This document shows, piece by piece, positions 52,546 to 61,423 of a stretch of DNA of 64,000 bases; within the stretch, counting starts at the first letter, position 1, and every line of letters begins with the position of its first letter. Origin of the DNA: CAIVAT01 sp037133475. GTDB taxonomy: Bacteria > Bacteroidota > Bacteroidia > Bacteroidales > FEN-979. Below the pieces are notes generated by a model. The model was not told the origin of the DNA, searched no databases, and was given only the letters and a program-made list of their open reading frames with translations. The translations under genes were made by a program, and so were the position numbers. Location: positions 62,001-126,000 of the forward strand of contig JBAXOB010000004.1 in the NCBI GenBank assembly GCA_037133475.1, read 5' to 3'.

Positions 52546-53124
52546 TTATGGAAGAAAATAGTACCCTGAGTCTTTGTCGAAAACTATTTCTTTGTCACAG
52601 ACAGCCCGTAATATTTTAATGTCACGCCTTAAGGTGCGATCACTCATCTCAAACAATTCACCCATCTCCTTTGTCGCGATGACTTTGCCTTCGTCCAACA
52701 GTTTGTATAAAAAGATGATTCTGTGAATCCGTTCCTTGAACATATCCTGCTTGACGTTTCGTTTTATGTCACGTGCAGTATTGATAATTTTCAACAGGTA
52801 ATCTTTCGTTATTGTTCGGTTTGCATAGGTTACCAGCAGTTTGACATGAAAAGGCAGGTTTAGGAGTCTTTTTCCTACTACTAATATTGAACGCACTCCT
52901 GAATCCATATGCTTTGCAATGCCATTGAAATCGGAAAGAAAATCATCTTTCAGCTTTTCTGTATCCAGGATCATAAGGAAACAGGGAACGGCGATCAAGT
53001 CAGTTTCTTCTTCCACATTATAAATGCTCAGGTTAAGTTCTACTGCGATTTCTGAAGTAAGCCTTCTAATGTGTTGGTTTTTAGTCCAAAGAAGAATTGT
53101 ATTCGAATTTGAAGCGCTTTTCAT
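52546..53124 (-). CDS. DeoR-type helix-turn-helix regulator with degenerate receiver-like N-terminus
   Basis: A 192-residue protein. The C-terminal ~60 residues form an HTH_11/DeoR-type helix-turn-helix (IIFLYKLLDEGKVIATKEMGELFEMSDRTLRRDIKILRAV). The N-terminal ~120 residues alternate strands and helices (NTILLWTKNQHIRRLTSEIAV, PCFLMILDTEKLKDDFLSDF, RSILVVGKRLLNLP) like a receiver fold but without the acidic pocket, so phosphorylation is not expected. A TATCTTTA promoter-like box lies upstream (53146-53153). Targets unknown; the neighbouring accessory genes are candidates. Confidence 0.7.
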   Translation of the reverse strand: MKSASNSNTILLWTKNQHIRRLTSEIAVELNLSIYNVEEETDLIAVPCFLMILDTEKLKDDFLSDFNGIAKHMDSGVRSILVVGKRLLNLPFHVKLLVTYANRTITKDYLLKIINTARDIKRNVKQDMFKERIHRIIFLYKLLDEGKVIATKEMGELFEMSDRTLRRDIKILRAVCDKEIVFDKDSGYYFLP

Positions 53125-53422
53125 TTAGCGAAGATAATGCCGGATTAAAGATAATCAAAATTTAAGCGGACAACAGTGTGGCCAAATATGAAGAAAAGCA
53201 ATGTGATAGATCAGAATTCCTGTCGTGATGGATAAAGTCATTGTATTTCCCAATCACCCTACCTTTATCCACTTATCCAACTTCTCCGTAAGTATTTTTT
53301 GAAGAAGACTCCCATCATGCGAATACGGTGTGTTACCGGGTGCGGGCGGGCAAAAGAAAAAAAAAAGGATGGAAATCGCCATAAAGGAGAGACTCCACCC
53401 TTCTTTTAAAAGCGCGTTTAAC

Positions 53423-53860
53423 CTATTTATAAACAACCTCTTTCAGCAATTTGCCCCCGTAGATTGTCCTCATGCTGACCCTGCTTTCGTTCAGTTTTTT
53501 CATCGCATCATCACCCCCGATAATCTTCTTGCTGATCGCGTCGAATTTTTCTTCCGAACCCTCCATGGCAGCAAGGTTCTTGAATTCGGTCATCAACATT
53601 ATGTCCCAGTCTTCAGGGTTTGCAGAAGAGCCCTCGAGAATCTTGTAGGAGAGGATCAAACCCTCCTTCACGGCTTCATCATGCGTGGCTTTCCAACTGT
53701 TTTTAAGGTTATTGACGTATTCTACGGTCATGTTGGCGCTTGTTTTGATAAAACCGACCTGCCAGACCGAACCGGTTTTGAAGGTTCTTTCCTGGGCCGA
53801 AAGGTTTGAAACGAACATCATGGTAAACAATAAAACAAACATTGTGAATATTTTTTTCAT
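53423..53860 (-). CDS. Secreted/periplasmic hypothetical protein
   Basis: A 145-residue protein with a clear signal peptide (KKIFTMFVLLFTMMFVSNLSAQ, cleavage after SAQ). The mature ~120 residues contain TGSVWQVGFIKTSANMTVEYVNNLKNSWKATHDEAVKEGLI, reminiscent of small ferredoxin-like alpha/beta proteins, with no catalytic motif seen. The base composition resembles the chromosomal core rather than the AT-rich genes around it. It stands alone. Confidence 0.75.
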   Translation of the reverse strand: MKKIFTMFVLLFTMMFVSNLSAQERTFKTGSVWQVGFIKTSANMTVEYVNNLKNSWKATHDEAVKEGLILSYKILEGSSANPEDWDIMLMTEFKNLAAMEGSEEKFDAISKKIIGGDDAMKKLNESRVSMRTIYGGKLLKEVVYK

Positions 53861-54339
53861 ATATCGATGGTTTAATTATTGATTCAGAGCTGTTTAGGAA
53901 CACTGCGGCAGGGCAACAGCCGTTAACCCCTGCCATTCAGGAGAACCATCAAATATAACAAGATTATTGTTATTTAGACTGATTATATTATAAACGCTTC
54001 TATTTTTCCAGGCTTGCATTTAGTTGCAGGTCAATCGGTTTAGATTTATTGGCTGACAACCTATCCGGGAAACCAGTAGAAAAACGCATTACCATGTTCC
54101 GACTCAGCATGAATATCATCAGGTGGCAATGTTCGCTATGCCACTGAATGTGTACAATATAATATTCCATTGAATATCGACTTTAGCAGAATGGGGTTAA
54201 TGAAATTTAATCCGGGTCATAGCACGTAATCCACCACCGGGAAGATCCGTTAATCCTATATATTCCAGCTAATTTGGGGTAACTTGTAAGAAATATTTTT
54301 GCAACCATTCAAGGTTGGAAGATGAACTTTATTTTTTCA
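53861..54339. other. Gene-poor stretch left of hicAB
   Basis: About 480 bp with no supported gene. A 56-codon minus-strand open frame (54000-54170) has no recognisable features. No hairpin terminator or repeat stands out. Confidence 0.5.
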
Positions 54340-54744
54340 TTAAAGCAGAAACCTGATCTCAGCCAACTCTTTCCCGATTTGTTGAACTCCTTTGAGAATC
54401 CGTTGTGTTTGAACCGGAGATGGCTTTTTAATCCCGCTTATGTACTGAGCCAGCAAACTTTGATTCATACCGATGCGCTCCGAAAATGCTTTTGCATTTA
54501 TTACCTTGTAAAACGAGAAAAACTGGGCGATGTCCAGTGTCACTTTCAGGTCATCTTCACAAACATGTCGCCCTTTGTCTTCAAAATACAGATTGAATGC
54601 TTCGATCATATGTGATTTAAGCTCAACCAAATCTTTTCCAGTGGTAGCAACAGGATAGTTTTGACCATATGCTGAATACCCGGTATTTGTTCGCTCTACA
54701 ATTATTTCTATCTTTTTCATAGCACAGGTTCTTATTTCAATCAT
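54340..54744 (-). CDS. hicB: HicB-family antitoxin
   Basis: A 134-residue antitoxin. The N-terminal part is a partial RNase-H-like HicB fold (KKIEIIVERTNTGYSAYGQNYPVATTGKDLVELKSHMIEAFNLYFE). The C-terminal ~60 residues are an XRE-like helix-turn-helix (NAKAFSERIGMNQSLLAQYISGIKKPS). Start 54744 is supported by its 4-bp ATGA overlap with hicA; an internal ATG at 54720 is the alternative. It should neutralise HicA and repress the operon, probably at the palindrome at 54927-54942. Confidence 0.85.
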   Translation of the reverse strand: MIEIRTCAMKKIEIIVERTNTGYSAYGQNYPVATTGKDLVELKSHMIEAFNLYFEDKGRHVCEDDLKVTLDIAQFFSFYKVINAKAFSERIGMNQSLLAQYISGIKKPSPVQTQRILKGVQQIGKELAEIRFLL

Positions 54745-54917
54745 GCATCTTTAAGGATTTTATTTTGCAGCCCGGAACCAACTTCACTTGCCCCATGATT
54801 CGGAACAACAATCTGACCCTCTTTTTCAGGATGCCGCATGATCATATGACTCCCTGACTGTCGGAAAACGTACCAGCCATCCCGTGTCAGGAGTCGGACC
54901 AATTCCTTAGATTTCAT
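54741..54917 (-). CDS. hicA: HicA-family mRNA interferase toxin (58 residues)
   Basis: A 58-residue toxin. The double-stranded RNA-binding-like fold is visible: SKELVRLLTRDGWYVFRQSGSH with catalytic His24 in the SGSH motif, MRHPEKEGQIVVPNH, then the closing helix LQNKILKD. It begins ATGAAATCTAAG at 54917 and its TGA overlaps the hicB ATG by 4 bp. HicA proteins cleave mRNA and are blocked by HicB. A promoter-like box and a palindrome lie immediately upstream. Confidence 0.9.
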   Translation of the reverse strand: MKSKELVRLLTRDGWYVFRQSGSHMIMRHPEKEGQIVVPNHGASEVGSGLQNKILKDA

Positions 54918-54921
54918 TTAA

Positions 54922-54942
54922 CAAAAGTAATATATATATTAC
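54922..54942 (-). promoter_or_regulatory. hicAB promoter box and 16-bp palindromic operator
   Basis: Minus-strand TACTTTTG (54922-54929) matches TAnnTTTG right before hicA. It partly overlaps the perfect palindrome GTAATATATATATTAC (54927-54942), a natural binding site for the HTH domain of HicB. Confidence 0.6.
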
Positions 54943-55181
54943 CTCAATACTGCTGTTTTTGAATATTTTTTGTGTAAAAAGCAGTAAATCGACTTAATCC
55001 GTGAATACTCTTTTATCATCCCTTGTATTATCCTTGACAAATCCGGAATAAGAGGTAAATTTGCCAGGCCAGGATGACAATGATGGGGAAAAACTACTAA
55101 ACCGTTTTCAAAAAAGTGTCCAAGTTATAGGGTGTTAAACCAGAACAATCAATCTAAATTATATCAGATTTAAAAAGTAAA

Positions 55182-56492
55182 ATGATGAGTTACATCAATG
55201 AGAAAGTGGGCATCAATTTCAACAAGGACCCTTACGAGTATATTCCTTTACCGTCAATTGTATTTATTGTTACAGTTTATAATAATGAAGAATATATTGC
55301 AAATTGTTTAGAATCCATTATAAGTCAAAATTTCGACAAATGGAGGTGTATAATTATCGATGATGCATCCACTGATTCAACTTGGTCGATAATCAATAAT
55401 TTTATTTCGTTATATCCCCTGAAGCTTTCTGGTATAAAAAATATTTGCAGAAAGTGGAAAATTGCTAATTTGATTGCTGCGATATCAGAATGTCAGAACG
55501 ATGATGTAATTGTAGAAATTGATGGTGATGATTATCTTTTACAAAACAATGTTGCATTGGAACTTGCGGAATTGCATCGTAAATTCGATGTAGTTTGGAC
55601 ACAGCATGAAATAGATTATAAAATTTGTCCTGATTGGCACACATGGTATTCAACTCCATTACCAGATAATTGGACTAGGATAGAACCTTGGAGACCAACG
55701 CTGTGGACACGATATATGCATCCTGGTCATCTTCGTACATTTAAATGCAGATATTTTAATCTTATTAGAGAAAATGATTTTTTGTGGAATGGTGAATTCC
55801 TAAAAGCATGCGCTGATGCAGCATATTACACTGCCATTATTGAATTAACTCCGTCTTATCTTCGATATTTTTATGCCCGACCGTGTTTGTGCTATCGAAT
55901 TACAAATGGCAGTGATACACTAAACGAGTTTTTTACGGAAAACCTACCAGATATAGAGCGACAAACAGCGATTTCCAACTATCTAAAATTTTTACCTCCC
56001 TATCTACCAATCCGAATTTTTAATATTTTTATTCCAATGTATGATATCCAAGACCAATATATTGTATATAATGCCTTAAGCTGGATTCATAAATATTTAC
56101 CTTTTGCTAAACTTTCAGTTGGTATTTCAAAACCACAAAACATAGAAATGCCAACGTCCTGCGGCAATTGTACTGTTTACAATGTGGATAAAATAATGAA
56201 CAATTTCTTCACTAAGGCTAAACTCTCGCACAGACCGTATAAAGAGTTATTTCTAATTATGAGTATTGACTATGTTTTTCGTCACACGAATGTTAGTCAT
56301 CTAATCGTCATTACTGATCCTGAAATAGTATATGCACTAAAAGAATGCGATTTTGATATATCTAAATGGATCCCAAATAAAGGTGTTGTTTATCTTCAAA
56401 GATCACCAGAATTATTATCGAGTATATTTAAATATTTTCGTGATGGAACATTCATGATTAACCGAAATCCAATTTTTCAAAAGATTATATAA
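55182..56492 (+). CDS. Family 2 glycosyltransferase
   Basis: A 436-residue GT-A glycosyltransferase. The nucleotide-sugar binding start is IVFIVTVYNNEEYI with IIIDDASTDSTW, and the metal-binding DxD region is EIDGDDYL. The C-terminal ~200 residues after the GT domain are not recognised. Strongly AT-rich. First of a four-gene run with 15, 14 and 4 bp gaps (GT2, sulfotransferase, GT4, PIG-L), probably a surface-glycan building and modifying operon. Confidence 0.88.
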   Translation: MMSYINEKVGINFNKDPYEYIPLPSIVFIVTVYNNEEYIANCLESIISQNFDKWRCIIIDDASTDSTWSIINNFISLYPLKLSGIKNICRKWKIANLIAAISECQNDDVIVEIDGDDYLLQNNVALELAELHRKFDVVWTQHEIDYKICPDWHTWYSTPLPDNWTRIEPWRPTLWTRYMHPGHLRTFKCRYFNLIRENDFLWNGEFLKACADAAYYTAIIELTPSYLRYFYARPCLCYRITNGSDTLNEFFTENLPDIERQTAISNYLKFLPPYLPIRIFNIFIPMYDIQDQYIVYNALSWIHKYLPFAKLSVGISKPQNIEMPTSCGNCTVYNVDKIMNNFFTKAKLSHRPYKELFLIMSIDYVFRHTNVSHLIVITDPEIVYALKECDFDISKWIPNKGVVYLQRSPELLSSIFKYFRDGTFMINRNPIFQKII

Positions 56493-56507
56493 AATTAAAA
56501 TGATTAT

Positions 56508-57332
56508 ATGTTAGATATATTCCCGACAGATAAACCAATATTTATTTTAACATCAGGTCAAAGATGTGGAAGCACGCTTCTCCAACGTTTGCTAAATTCA
56601 AACAAAGATATTCTAATTTGGGGAGAACAACATGGATATTTAAATGGTTTTCTAAGAGAATATAGAGACTTACTAGATTATGAATCAGAGTATTCGAATC
56701 ACAGAAAAACTTTTTTGCAAAATGGCTATGATAACTTTATACCTAATATGCTTCCAGAAGATGTTGATTTAAAAAGGGCTGCAATCACACATATAATTGC
56801 TCTTTTTGGTGACCCAGCTCTTAAATTAGGCCGAACTATATGGGGGTTTAAAGAAGTCCGATACGATGCACAGATTGCACTTTTTTTATATAGATGCTTC
56901 CCAAATGCACGTTTTATTCATCTTACGCGAAATATTATTGATTGTTTTATATCCTTGAAACATTGGGAAGAATCACCAGGTACATGGAATAGATCATGGA
57001 CAGAAATATTTATTGAAGACTGGAAGCGAATTAATTCAAGCTTTTTAAACGTTACTGACAGAATCCCTCAACTAATGCGTATTCGATATGAAGATATGAT
57101 TTCCAATCCTAAAGGCACAATTGACAGGTTGTCATCCTTTTTATCAATAACAACTGAATCATTGGATTCTAAAGTGTTTAAAAGAAAATTACATGTCGAA
57201 AGCTCTGACGGTATTAAAGACTTACGCAGTGAAATTTCGCCTGCTGACCTAAATGCGGAAGAACGAAATTTGTTATCAACAAATATTATTATTGATATTT
57301 CAAAAGAATATGGTTATAAAATTGAATTTTAA
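56508..57332 (+). CDS. Sulfotransferase family protein
   Basis: A 274-residue P-loop sulfotransferase, predicted to move sulfate from PAPS to a sugar or other acceptor. The 5'-phosphosulfate loop is LTSGQRCGSTLLQRLL. The 3'-phosphate-binding strand and helix is RFIHLTRNIIDCFISLKHW. RIRYEDMISNP is the typical later motif (RYEDL-like). There is no signal peptide or membrane anchor, so it acts on cytoplasmic intermediates. It lies 15 bp after the GT2 gene and 14 bp before the GT4 gene. Confidence 0.87.
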   Translation: MLDIFPTDKPIFILTSGQRCGSTLLQRLLNSNKDILIWGEQHGYLNGFLREYRDLLDYESEYSNHRKTFLQNGYDNFIPNMLPEDVDLKRAAITHIIALFGDPALKLGRTIWGFKEVRYDAQIALFLYRCFPNARFIHLTRNIIDCFISLKHWEESPGTWNRSWTEIFIEDWKRINSSFLNVTDRIPQLMRIRYEDMISNPKGTIDRLSSFLSITTESLDSKVFKRKLHVESSDGIKDLRSEISPADLNAEERNLLSTNIIIDISKEYGYKIEF

Positions 57333-57346
57333 TTTGGATTTTGCTT

Positions 57347-58435
57347 ATGGGTAAATATTTCATTAATAGAGAAATTGTATTTGTTACCTTAAGAATGACT
57401 CCTCCGTTTTTTCTTGGCGGAGCCGAAATTTCCCAGCGTATATTAGCAGAAAAACTAGTTGCTCATAATTTCAAAGTCAGCTGCATCGGGTCTTATGCAC
57501 ATCCCATTCGTAACACGTGGGAGCGCCTTCCAGAGTATTGTGACTATTTATCTCAAAATAATATCCCTTTTGAATTTGAGGGAGCGGGTTCAAATCTATC
57601 CTATACTTATAATGGTATATTTTGTATCATGCTCACACAAGAGAATGTGATGAAGTATTTTATTGAAAACAATAATAATGTTCAATTAGTTTTTACTTGG
57701 CTTGAACGTTCAGATGAAATAATAAAATACTGTAATGACAATCAAATTAATGTAGCAACCTGGATTCATGATGTACTTTCAGTTGGATTGATGTCTCTTC
57801 AAGCTGGACCACCAATCATACTTTTCACTTCTGAATTTGTTCGTCAACGTGTTAAAAAATTGTATAATCTAAATGGTTTCGTTATTTATCCTCCTTTTGA
57901 ATTAAAAGATGTCAATCAAATCTATGCAAAAAATAAATCAGAATGTAAAACAATAACATTAATAAATCCAATACCTGAAAAAGGGATTAAAACATTTCTA
58001 GAACTATCAACTTATTTTAAGGATTTTACTTTTTTAATAGTTGAGGGCTGGCGACCAGTTAATATTGATGATGTATATCTTAATCAAAATGTAAGATATG
58101 TGGCACGACAATATGATATGAATCATGTTTATGCACATACACATATTCTTCTTGTCCCATCTCACTTTGAAGAAGGATTTGGCAGGGTTGTAATCGAAGC
58201 AGGTTTTTATGGAGTTCCATCTATCGTTTCGAATCGTGGAGGATTGGTAGAAGCTACAGGAAATGGAGGTATTGTTGTAAATTCACACGATATTAATGAA
58301 TGGTACAAAGCAATTAAAACCGTTGATGATGCCAATAATTATAAAATGTTTAGTATGCAAGCAAAAGCAAATGCTGATTTATTTTTCAAAGATCCTGTTT
58401 TAGAATTAATTGATATTGGGATATTAAAAAAATAA
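57347..58435 (+). CDS. Family 4-like glycosyltransferase
   Basis: A 362-residue GT-B glycosyltransferase. The N-terminal donor fold opens with PPFFLGGAEISQRILAEKL, and the C-terminal domain carries the E-x7-E motif in HFEEGFGRVVIEAGFYGVPSI followed by NRGGLVEATGNGGIV. ATG 57347 is used rather than the TTG at 57341. AT-rich and part of the glycan operon; the PIG-L gene follows 4 bp on. A GT4/PIG-L pair also occurs in low-molecular-weight thiol pathways (BshA/BshB, MshA/MshB), but the sulfotransferase and GT2 point to glycan instead. Confidence 0.87.
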   Translation: MGKYFINREIVFVTLRMTPPFFLGGAEISQRILAEKLVAHNFKVSCIGSYAHPIRNTWERLPEYCDYLSQNNIPFEFEGAGSNLSYTYNGIFCIMLTQENVMKYFIENNNNVQLVFTWLERSDEIIKYCNDNQINVATWIHDVLSVGLMSLQAGPPIILFTSEFVRQRVKKLYNLNGFVIYPPFELKDVNQIYAKNKSECKTITLINPIPEKGIKTFLELSTYFKDFTFLIVEGWRPVNIDDVYLNQNVRYVARQYDMNHVYAHTHILLVPSHFEEGFGRVVIEAGFYGVPSIVSNRGGLVEATGNGGIVVNSHDINEWYKAIKTVDDANNYKMFSMQAKANADLFFKDPVLELIDIGILKK

Positions 58436-58439
58436 AATC

Positions 58440-59123
58440 ATGACTATTCGAAATCAAAATAGTACATATTTTTTTTCGCCACATCCTGACGATGAAACGT
58501 TAGCCTGTGGAGGAACAATAATTCAACGTCTTTCACAAGGTTACAATGTTAAAATTATTGTGATGACAGATGGTTCAAAATCACATTCGGCAAATTTTAA
58601 GATGTTTTCTAATCCTAGTCCAAAAGAATTAGCTGACATCAGAAAACAAGAAACAAAAAATGCAGTCTCTATTTTAGGAGTTAATCCTGAAAATATATTT
58701 TTTCTTGAGGCTGAGGATGGTAACTTAATTAATGTCCAAGAAAGCATGATTTCAAATGTTAAAGCATTACTGGCAAATGAAATTGAAAATATTTCAGAAA
58801 TATTTCTTCCACACGAAAATGATTATCACACGGATCATATTGCAACAAACAAAATTGTGTTAAAAGCAATTAAAGGACTAATTATTAGTCCAACATTATA
58901 TTTTTACCAAGTCTATCCTTCAAATGAACAGAGCAATAATTTCGACTTAGGAACGAAAATTCAGATTGACATTTTAGACTTTTTACCACTTAAAGTAAAT
59001 GCAATTAATCAATATAAAAGTCAAATACAATTATTATCAATAAAACAAGACAGACCGGTCATTTCTCCTACTCTATTAAATAAATTTGTTACAACACATA
59101 CAGAGACCTTTTGGCATTACTAG
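58440..59123 (+). CDS. PIG-L family N-acetylglucosaminyl deacetylase
   Basis: A 227-residue Zn-dependent deacetylase of the LmbE/PIG-L family. The Zn ligands are in SPHPDDETLACGG (His15, Asp17/18) and the distal HENDYHTDH segment. The MTDGSKSHS region completes the active site. It removes acetyl groups from GlcNAc-type substrates. Last gene of the AT-rich operon, 4 bp after the GT4 gene, implying one step of the product is N-deacetylation. Confidence 0.9.
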   Translation: MTIRNQNSTYFFSPHPDDETLACGGTIIQRLSQGYNVKIIVMTDGSKSHSANFKMFSNPSPKELADIRKQETKNAVSILGVNPENIFFLEAEDGNLINVQESMISNVKALLANEIENISEIFLPHENDYHTDHIATNKIVLKAIKGLIISPTLYFYQVYPSNEQSNNFDLGTKIQIDILDFLPLKVNAINQYKSQIQLLSIKQDRPVISPTLLNKFVTTHTETFWHY

Positions 59124-59203
59124 AATGCCGGTTTGAAGAATAGTACCCTGGTTTTTCTTTTTAGCACACTGATGCTTTTATCTTTTACTTTCAGCCCATC
59201 AAG

Positions 59204-59503
59204 ATGATTTTTATAAGCAGGGCATTGTTAATTGCATTATTGATTTTTACCTTAGTATTGTTTGATATTCAATCTATTTTATTTCATGATGAATCGACGT
59301 ATCAGAATAAGAGCAAAAGAGGAACAAACATCTCAATATTATTTATGAAGAGCGCTTCTGATATTCATAAAGCCAAACGAATAGCATTAGAGAGTATTTT
59401 GGAAAGCCAAAAACGAGGTTATAACGGACACATATATTTAAAAAACACGGAACAAATGAAGGTATTATCGAAACTATTTATTATCGGTTATTACGTCATT
59501 TGA
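59204..59503 (+). CDS. Doubtful small membrane-anchored protein
   Basis: A 99-codon frame with one hydrophobic N-terminal segment (ALLIALLIFTLVLFDI), no family recognised. Just upstream, in another frame, 59133-59207 encodes a truncated signal-peptide-like sequence (TLVFLFSTLMLLSFTFS) starting from TTG. Together they suggest the decayed start of one or two secreted-protein genes. Composition is AT-rich like the operon before it. Confidence 0.35.
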   Translation: MIFISRALLIALLIFTLVLFDIQSILFHDESTYQNKSKRGTNISILFMKSASDIHKAKRIALESILESQKRGYNGHIYLKNTEQMKVLSKLFIIGYYVI

Positions 59504-59531
59504 TTTATAACAAACTATAATATTATCTTTG
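59500..59531 (+). promoter_or_regulatory. Consensus promoter upstream of the 105-residue gene
   Basis: TTG (59500-59502), 21-nt spacer, TATCTTTG (59524-59531). The next gene starts at 59665, leaving a leader of about 125 nt that holds a 15-codon frame (MPVKLRVFFHLNSPS) at 59537. Confidence 0.6.
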
Positions 59532-59664
59532 TTGCCATGCCAGTAAAATTAAGGGTTTTTTTCCACCTTAACTCACCTTCCTAAAAAAAGGTTACACTAT
59601 ATACCTGCGTTGTGTTTAAAGTCTAAACATTCTTTGAAAATATTAATAAGCAATAAAAATAATT

Positions 59665-59982
59665 ATGGATAGATTTTTTGAAATAATGAGTAACAGCAGC
59701 TATGACTATATTACTCGTGATCTTAACACTGCCTTAAGAAAATGTGAAAATCTGCAAGAAGAGGGTTTTTATGATATGGGAGTTAATGTTTACATTTATT
59801 ATCCAGACATAAATGATATTTATGGATTAGAAGTGAATAAAAGAGATGAAAACTTATTTAATTCATTATCTGAAAAATTTCCTTGTAGTGTTTCTGTGAG
59901 TTCAAATTATTTTAGTAAAAGCGAACTTATTGATCATTATGAGAGTTTCCAAATAAACGATGATTTATATAAATATATCTAG
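59665..59982 (+). CDS. Small acidic hypothetical protein
   Basis: A 105-residue protein, not recognised. It has an acidic, mixed alpha/beta composition with DYITRDLNTALRKCENLQEEGFYDMG and YIYYPDINDIYGLEV, and no signal peptide or membrane segment. The size and acidity resemble immunity or antitoxin proteins, but nothing in the neighbourhood confirms this. It has a good promoter ~130 bp upstream and is followed by gene debris. Confidence 0.55.
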   Translation: MDRFFEIMSNSSYDYITRDLNTALRKCENLQEEGFYDMGVNVYIYYPDINDIYGLEVNKRDENLFNSLSEKFPCSVSVSSNYFSKSELIDHYESFQINDDLYKYI

Positions 59983-60025
59983 GGTCTGCCGAAAAACTCA
60001 GACCGACCAACATGGGTTAAGTTGA

Positions 60026-60359
60026 CCAGATTTCAATGACCATAATACAATATTCAATCTTCGCCAAATCGTTCCCGAAAATGGGAAAACCAGGTACGGG
60101 ATCTTTTTTAGCTTTTGCGAGCTTAGGGATGAAGGCATTATTGAGCTTTCGCTGGCAGACGGAGTGGGGACAACGCATTTTGACGATGTAGCCTCACAAA
60201 CCGTCAGCATTACATTTAATGACCCGCTATGTTCAACCTGAGATATTATCACTGATTGACATGCTTGATAAGGATAAAAACGTGCAATAAACTGATTACA
60301 TTGAACAATTCGGTTTGCACCTGTCAGAAGATTTTATTCTGGAGACCATCAGAAGATGA
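60026..60359 (+). pseudogene. Degraded coding remnant
   Basis: Two protein-like stretches lie in different frames. 60026-60241 encodes 71 codons (PDFNDHNTIFNLRQIV ... SITFNDPLCST), ending at TGA and preceded by an in-frame stop. 60231-60359 continues in another frame (VQPEILSLIDMLDKDKNVQ, a TAA, then TDYIEQFGLHLSEDFILETIRR). Both have GC-richer, gene-like codon composition unlike the AT-rich flanks, and each is broken by a frameshift or stop. The parent family was not recognised. Confidence 0.5.
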
Positions 60360-60470
60360 AAATCAATATTTTTTTTATCCCCGGACTTTATAATCTGCTG
60401 ACAAAACAGATGAAAATTATCCATCGGAAAGTAAACTGATTTTTTTTACAAATAATCTCAAGATAGAGGC

Positions 60471-61367
60471 ATGACAACAGAAATCAGCTGGACGGGGACA
60501 TTAACCGATATTGAAAAGATCAACGATCTGACAGGGTTCATTGAAAAACTCGGGTATATGGTTCATCGCATCTATTTTGCTGAAGAACATGAAAAGGTTT
60601 CAATGAAAAAATTCACAGGAGAGTATTTAGGGAATATTGCGTTGGTGAATTCATTCATTAAAGATGGAAATAACTTTGGATTTAAGATTGAGCAGTTGCT
60701 GGAGAGCAAAAAAAAATACAGAAAAATACTTGAAAAGAAATTATTTGAAACCGGTGAAACATTCACCCAACAGCAACTCACCGCTGATGTTGAACAGTTT
60801 TTTGAAAGAAAATTCTTGGCAGATCGCGTAAAACTGTTTGGTGTAAGTTTTAAATATCCAACCGAATCGCAACAGGGTCCTCAGGATATTGACCAGTTGT
60901 CTTCAATTAGCTTTGTCTTTCTGCTGGAAGCATTTATAGGAGATGTGCCAATAAAGATTACGACCGGAAGCCTCTGTGAAGTATGGGATACTGCCGATAT
61001 GAATCAATCGGGCAATAAACTCTATGGTCCTTTAGACAATATGATATTGAATGCCGGTGTTTTTGTGAGAAACTATTCAATGGAGGAACTTTATGATCTG
61101 CTCATATGGGTCGGTTCCTTTTACGTAAAAGACCTGGTTGTTGACACGCTATATACATGGTACAATGAATCGCAGATTCCAGAAACCGAATGGCTTCAAA
61201 GGGCCGGTTATTTTGAAACAATTAAAAATAAATTCAAGGACATTTGTATTTACCAGCGATCAATTGTAAATATAGATTTTGAAACCTACAAAGACGAGAA
61301 GGATTGGTATGAGGAGCAATTTGAGAAGGAAAAGAGCAAGCTTAAGAAGGAATATCAGCACTTGTAA
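60471..61367 (+). CDS. Hypothetical protein
   Basis: A 298-residue protein, not recognised. Soluble, charged, with strands and helices mixed (ISWTGTLTDIEKINDLTGFIEKLGY at the N-terminus) and a Lys/Glu-rich terminal helix (EEQFEKEKSKLKKEYQHL). There is no signal peptide, membrane helix or catalytic motif. It converges with the AAA gene across 56 bp and has a ~110-bp gap on its left after the pseudogene debris. Its link to the AAA system is positional only. Confidence 0.6.
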   Translation: MTTEISWTGTLTDIEKINDLTGFIEKLGYMVHRIYFAEEHEKVSMKKFTGEYLGNIALVNSFIKDGNNFGFKIEQLLESKKKYRKILEKKLFETGETFTQQQLTADVEQFFERKFLADRVKLFGVSFKYPTESQQGPQDIDQLSSISFVFLLEAFIGDVPIKITTGSLCEVWDTADMNQSGNKLYGPLDNMILNAGVFVRNYSMEELYDLLIWVGSFYVKDLVVDTLYTWYNESQIPETEWLQRAGYFETIKNKFKDICIYQRSIVNIDFETYKDEKDWYEEQFEKEKSKLKKEYQHL

Positions 61368-61423
61368 TCGGTTTGTAAACAAGGTGATTCTGGAGAAATT
61401 CAGTGATCTGTCCTGATGCACAA

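Noticed and set aside
54000..54170. 56-codon minus-strand frame
   Set aside because: No motif, no promoter and no coupled neighbour; kept only as a note on the intergenic stretch.
57347..59123. GT4 plus PIG-L as bacillithiol synthesis (BshA/BshB)
   Set aside because: The adjacent GT2 and sulfotransferase fit glycan modification better, and no BshC-like gene is present.
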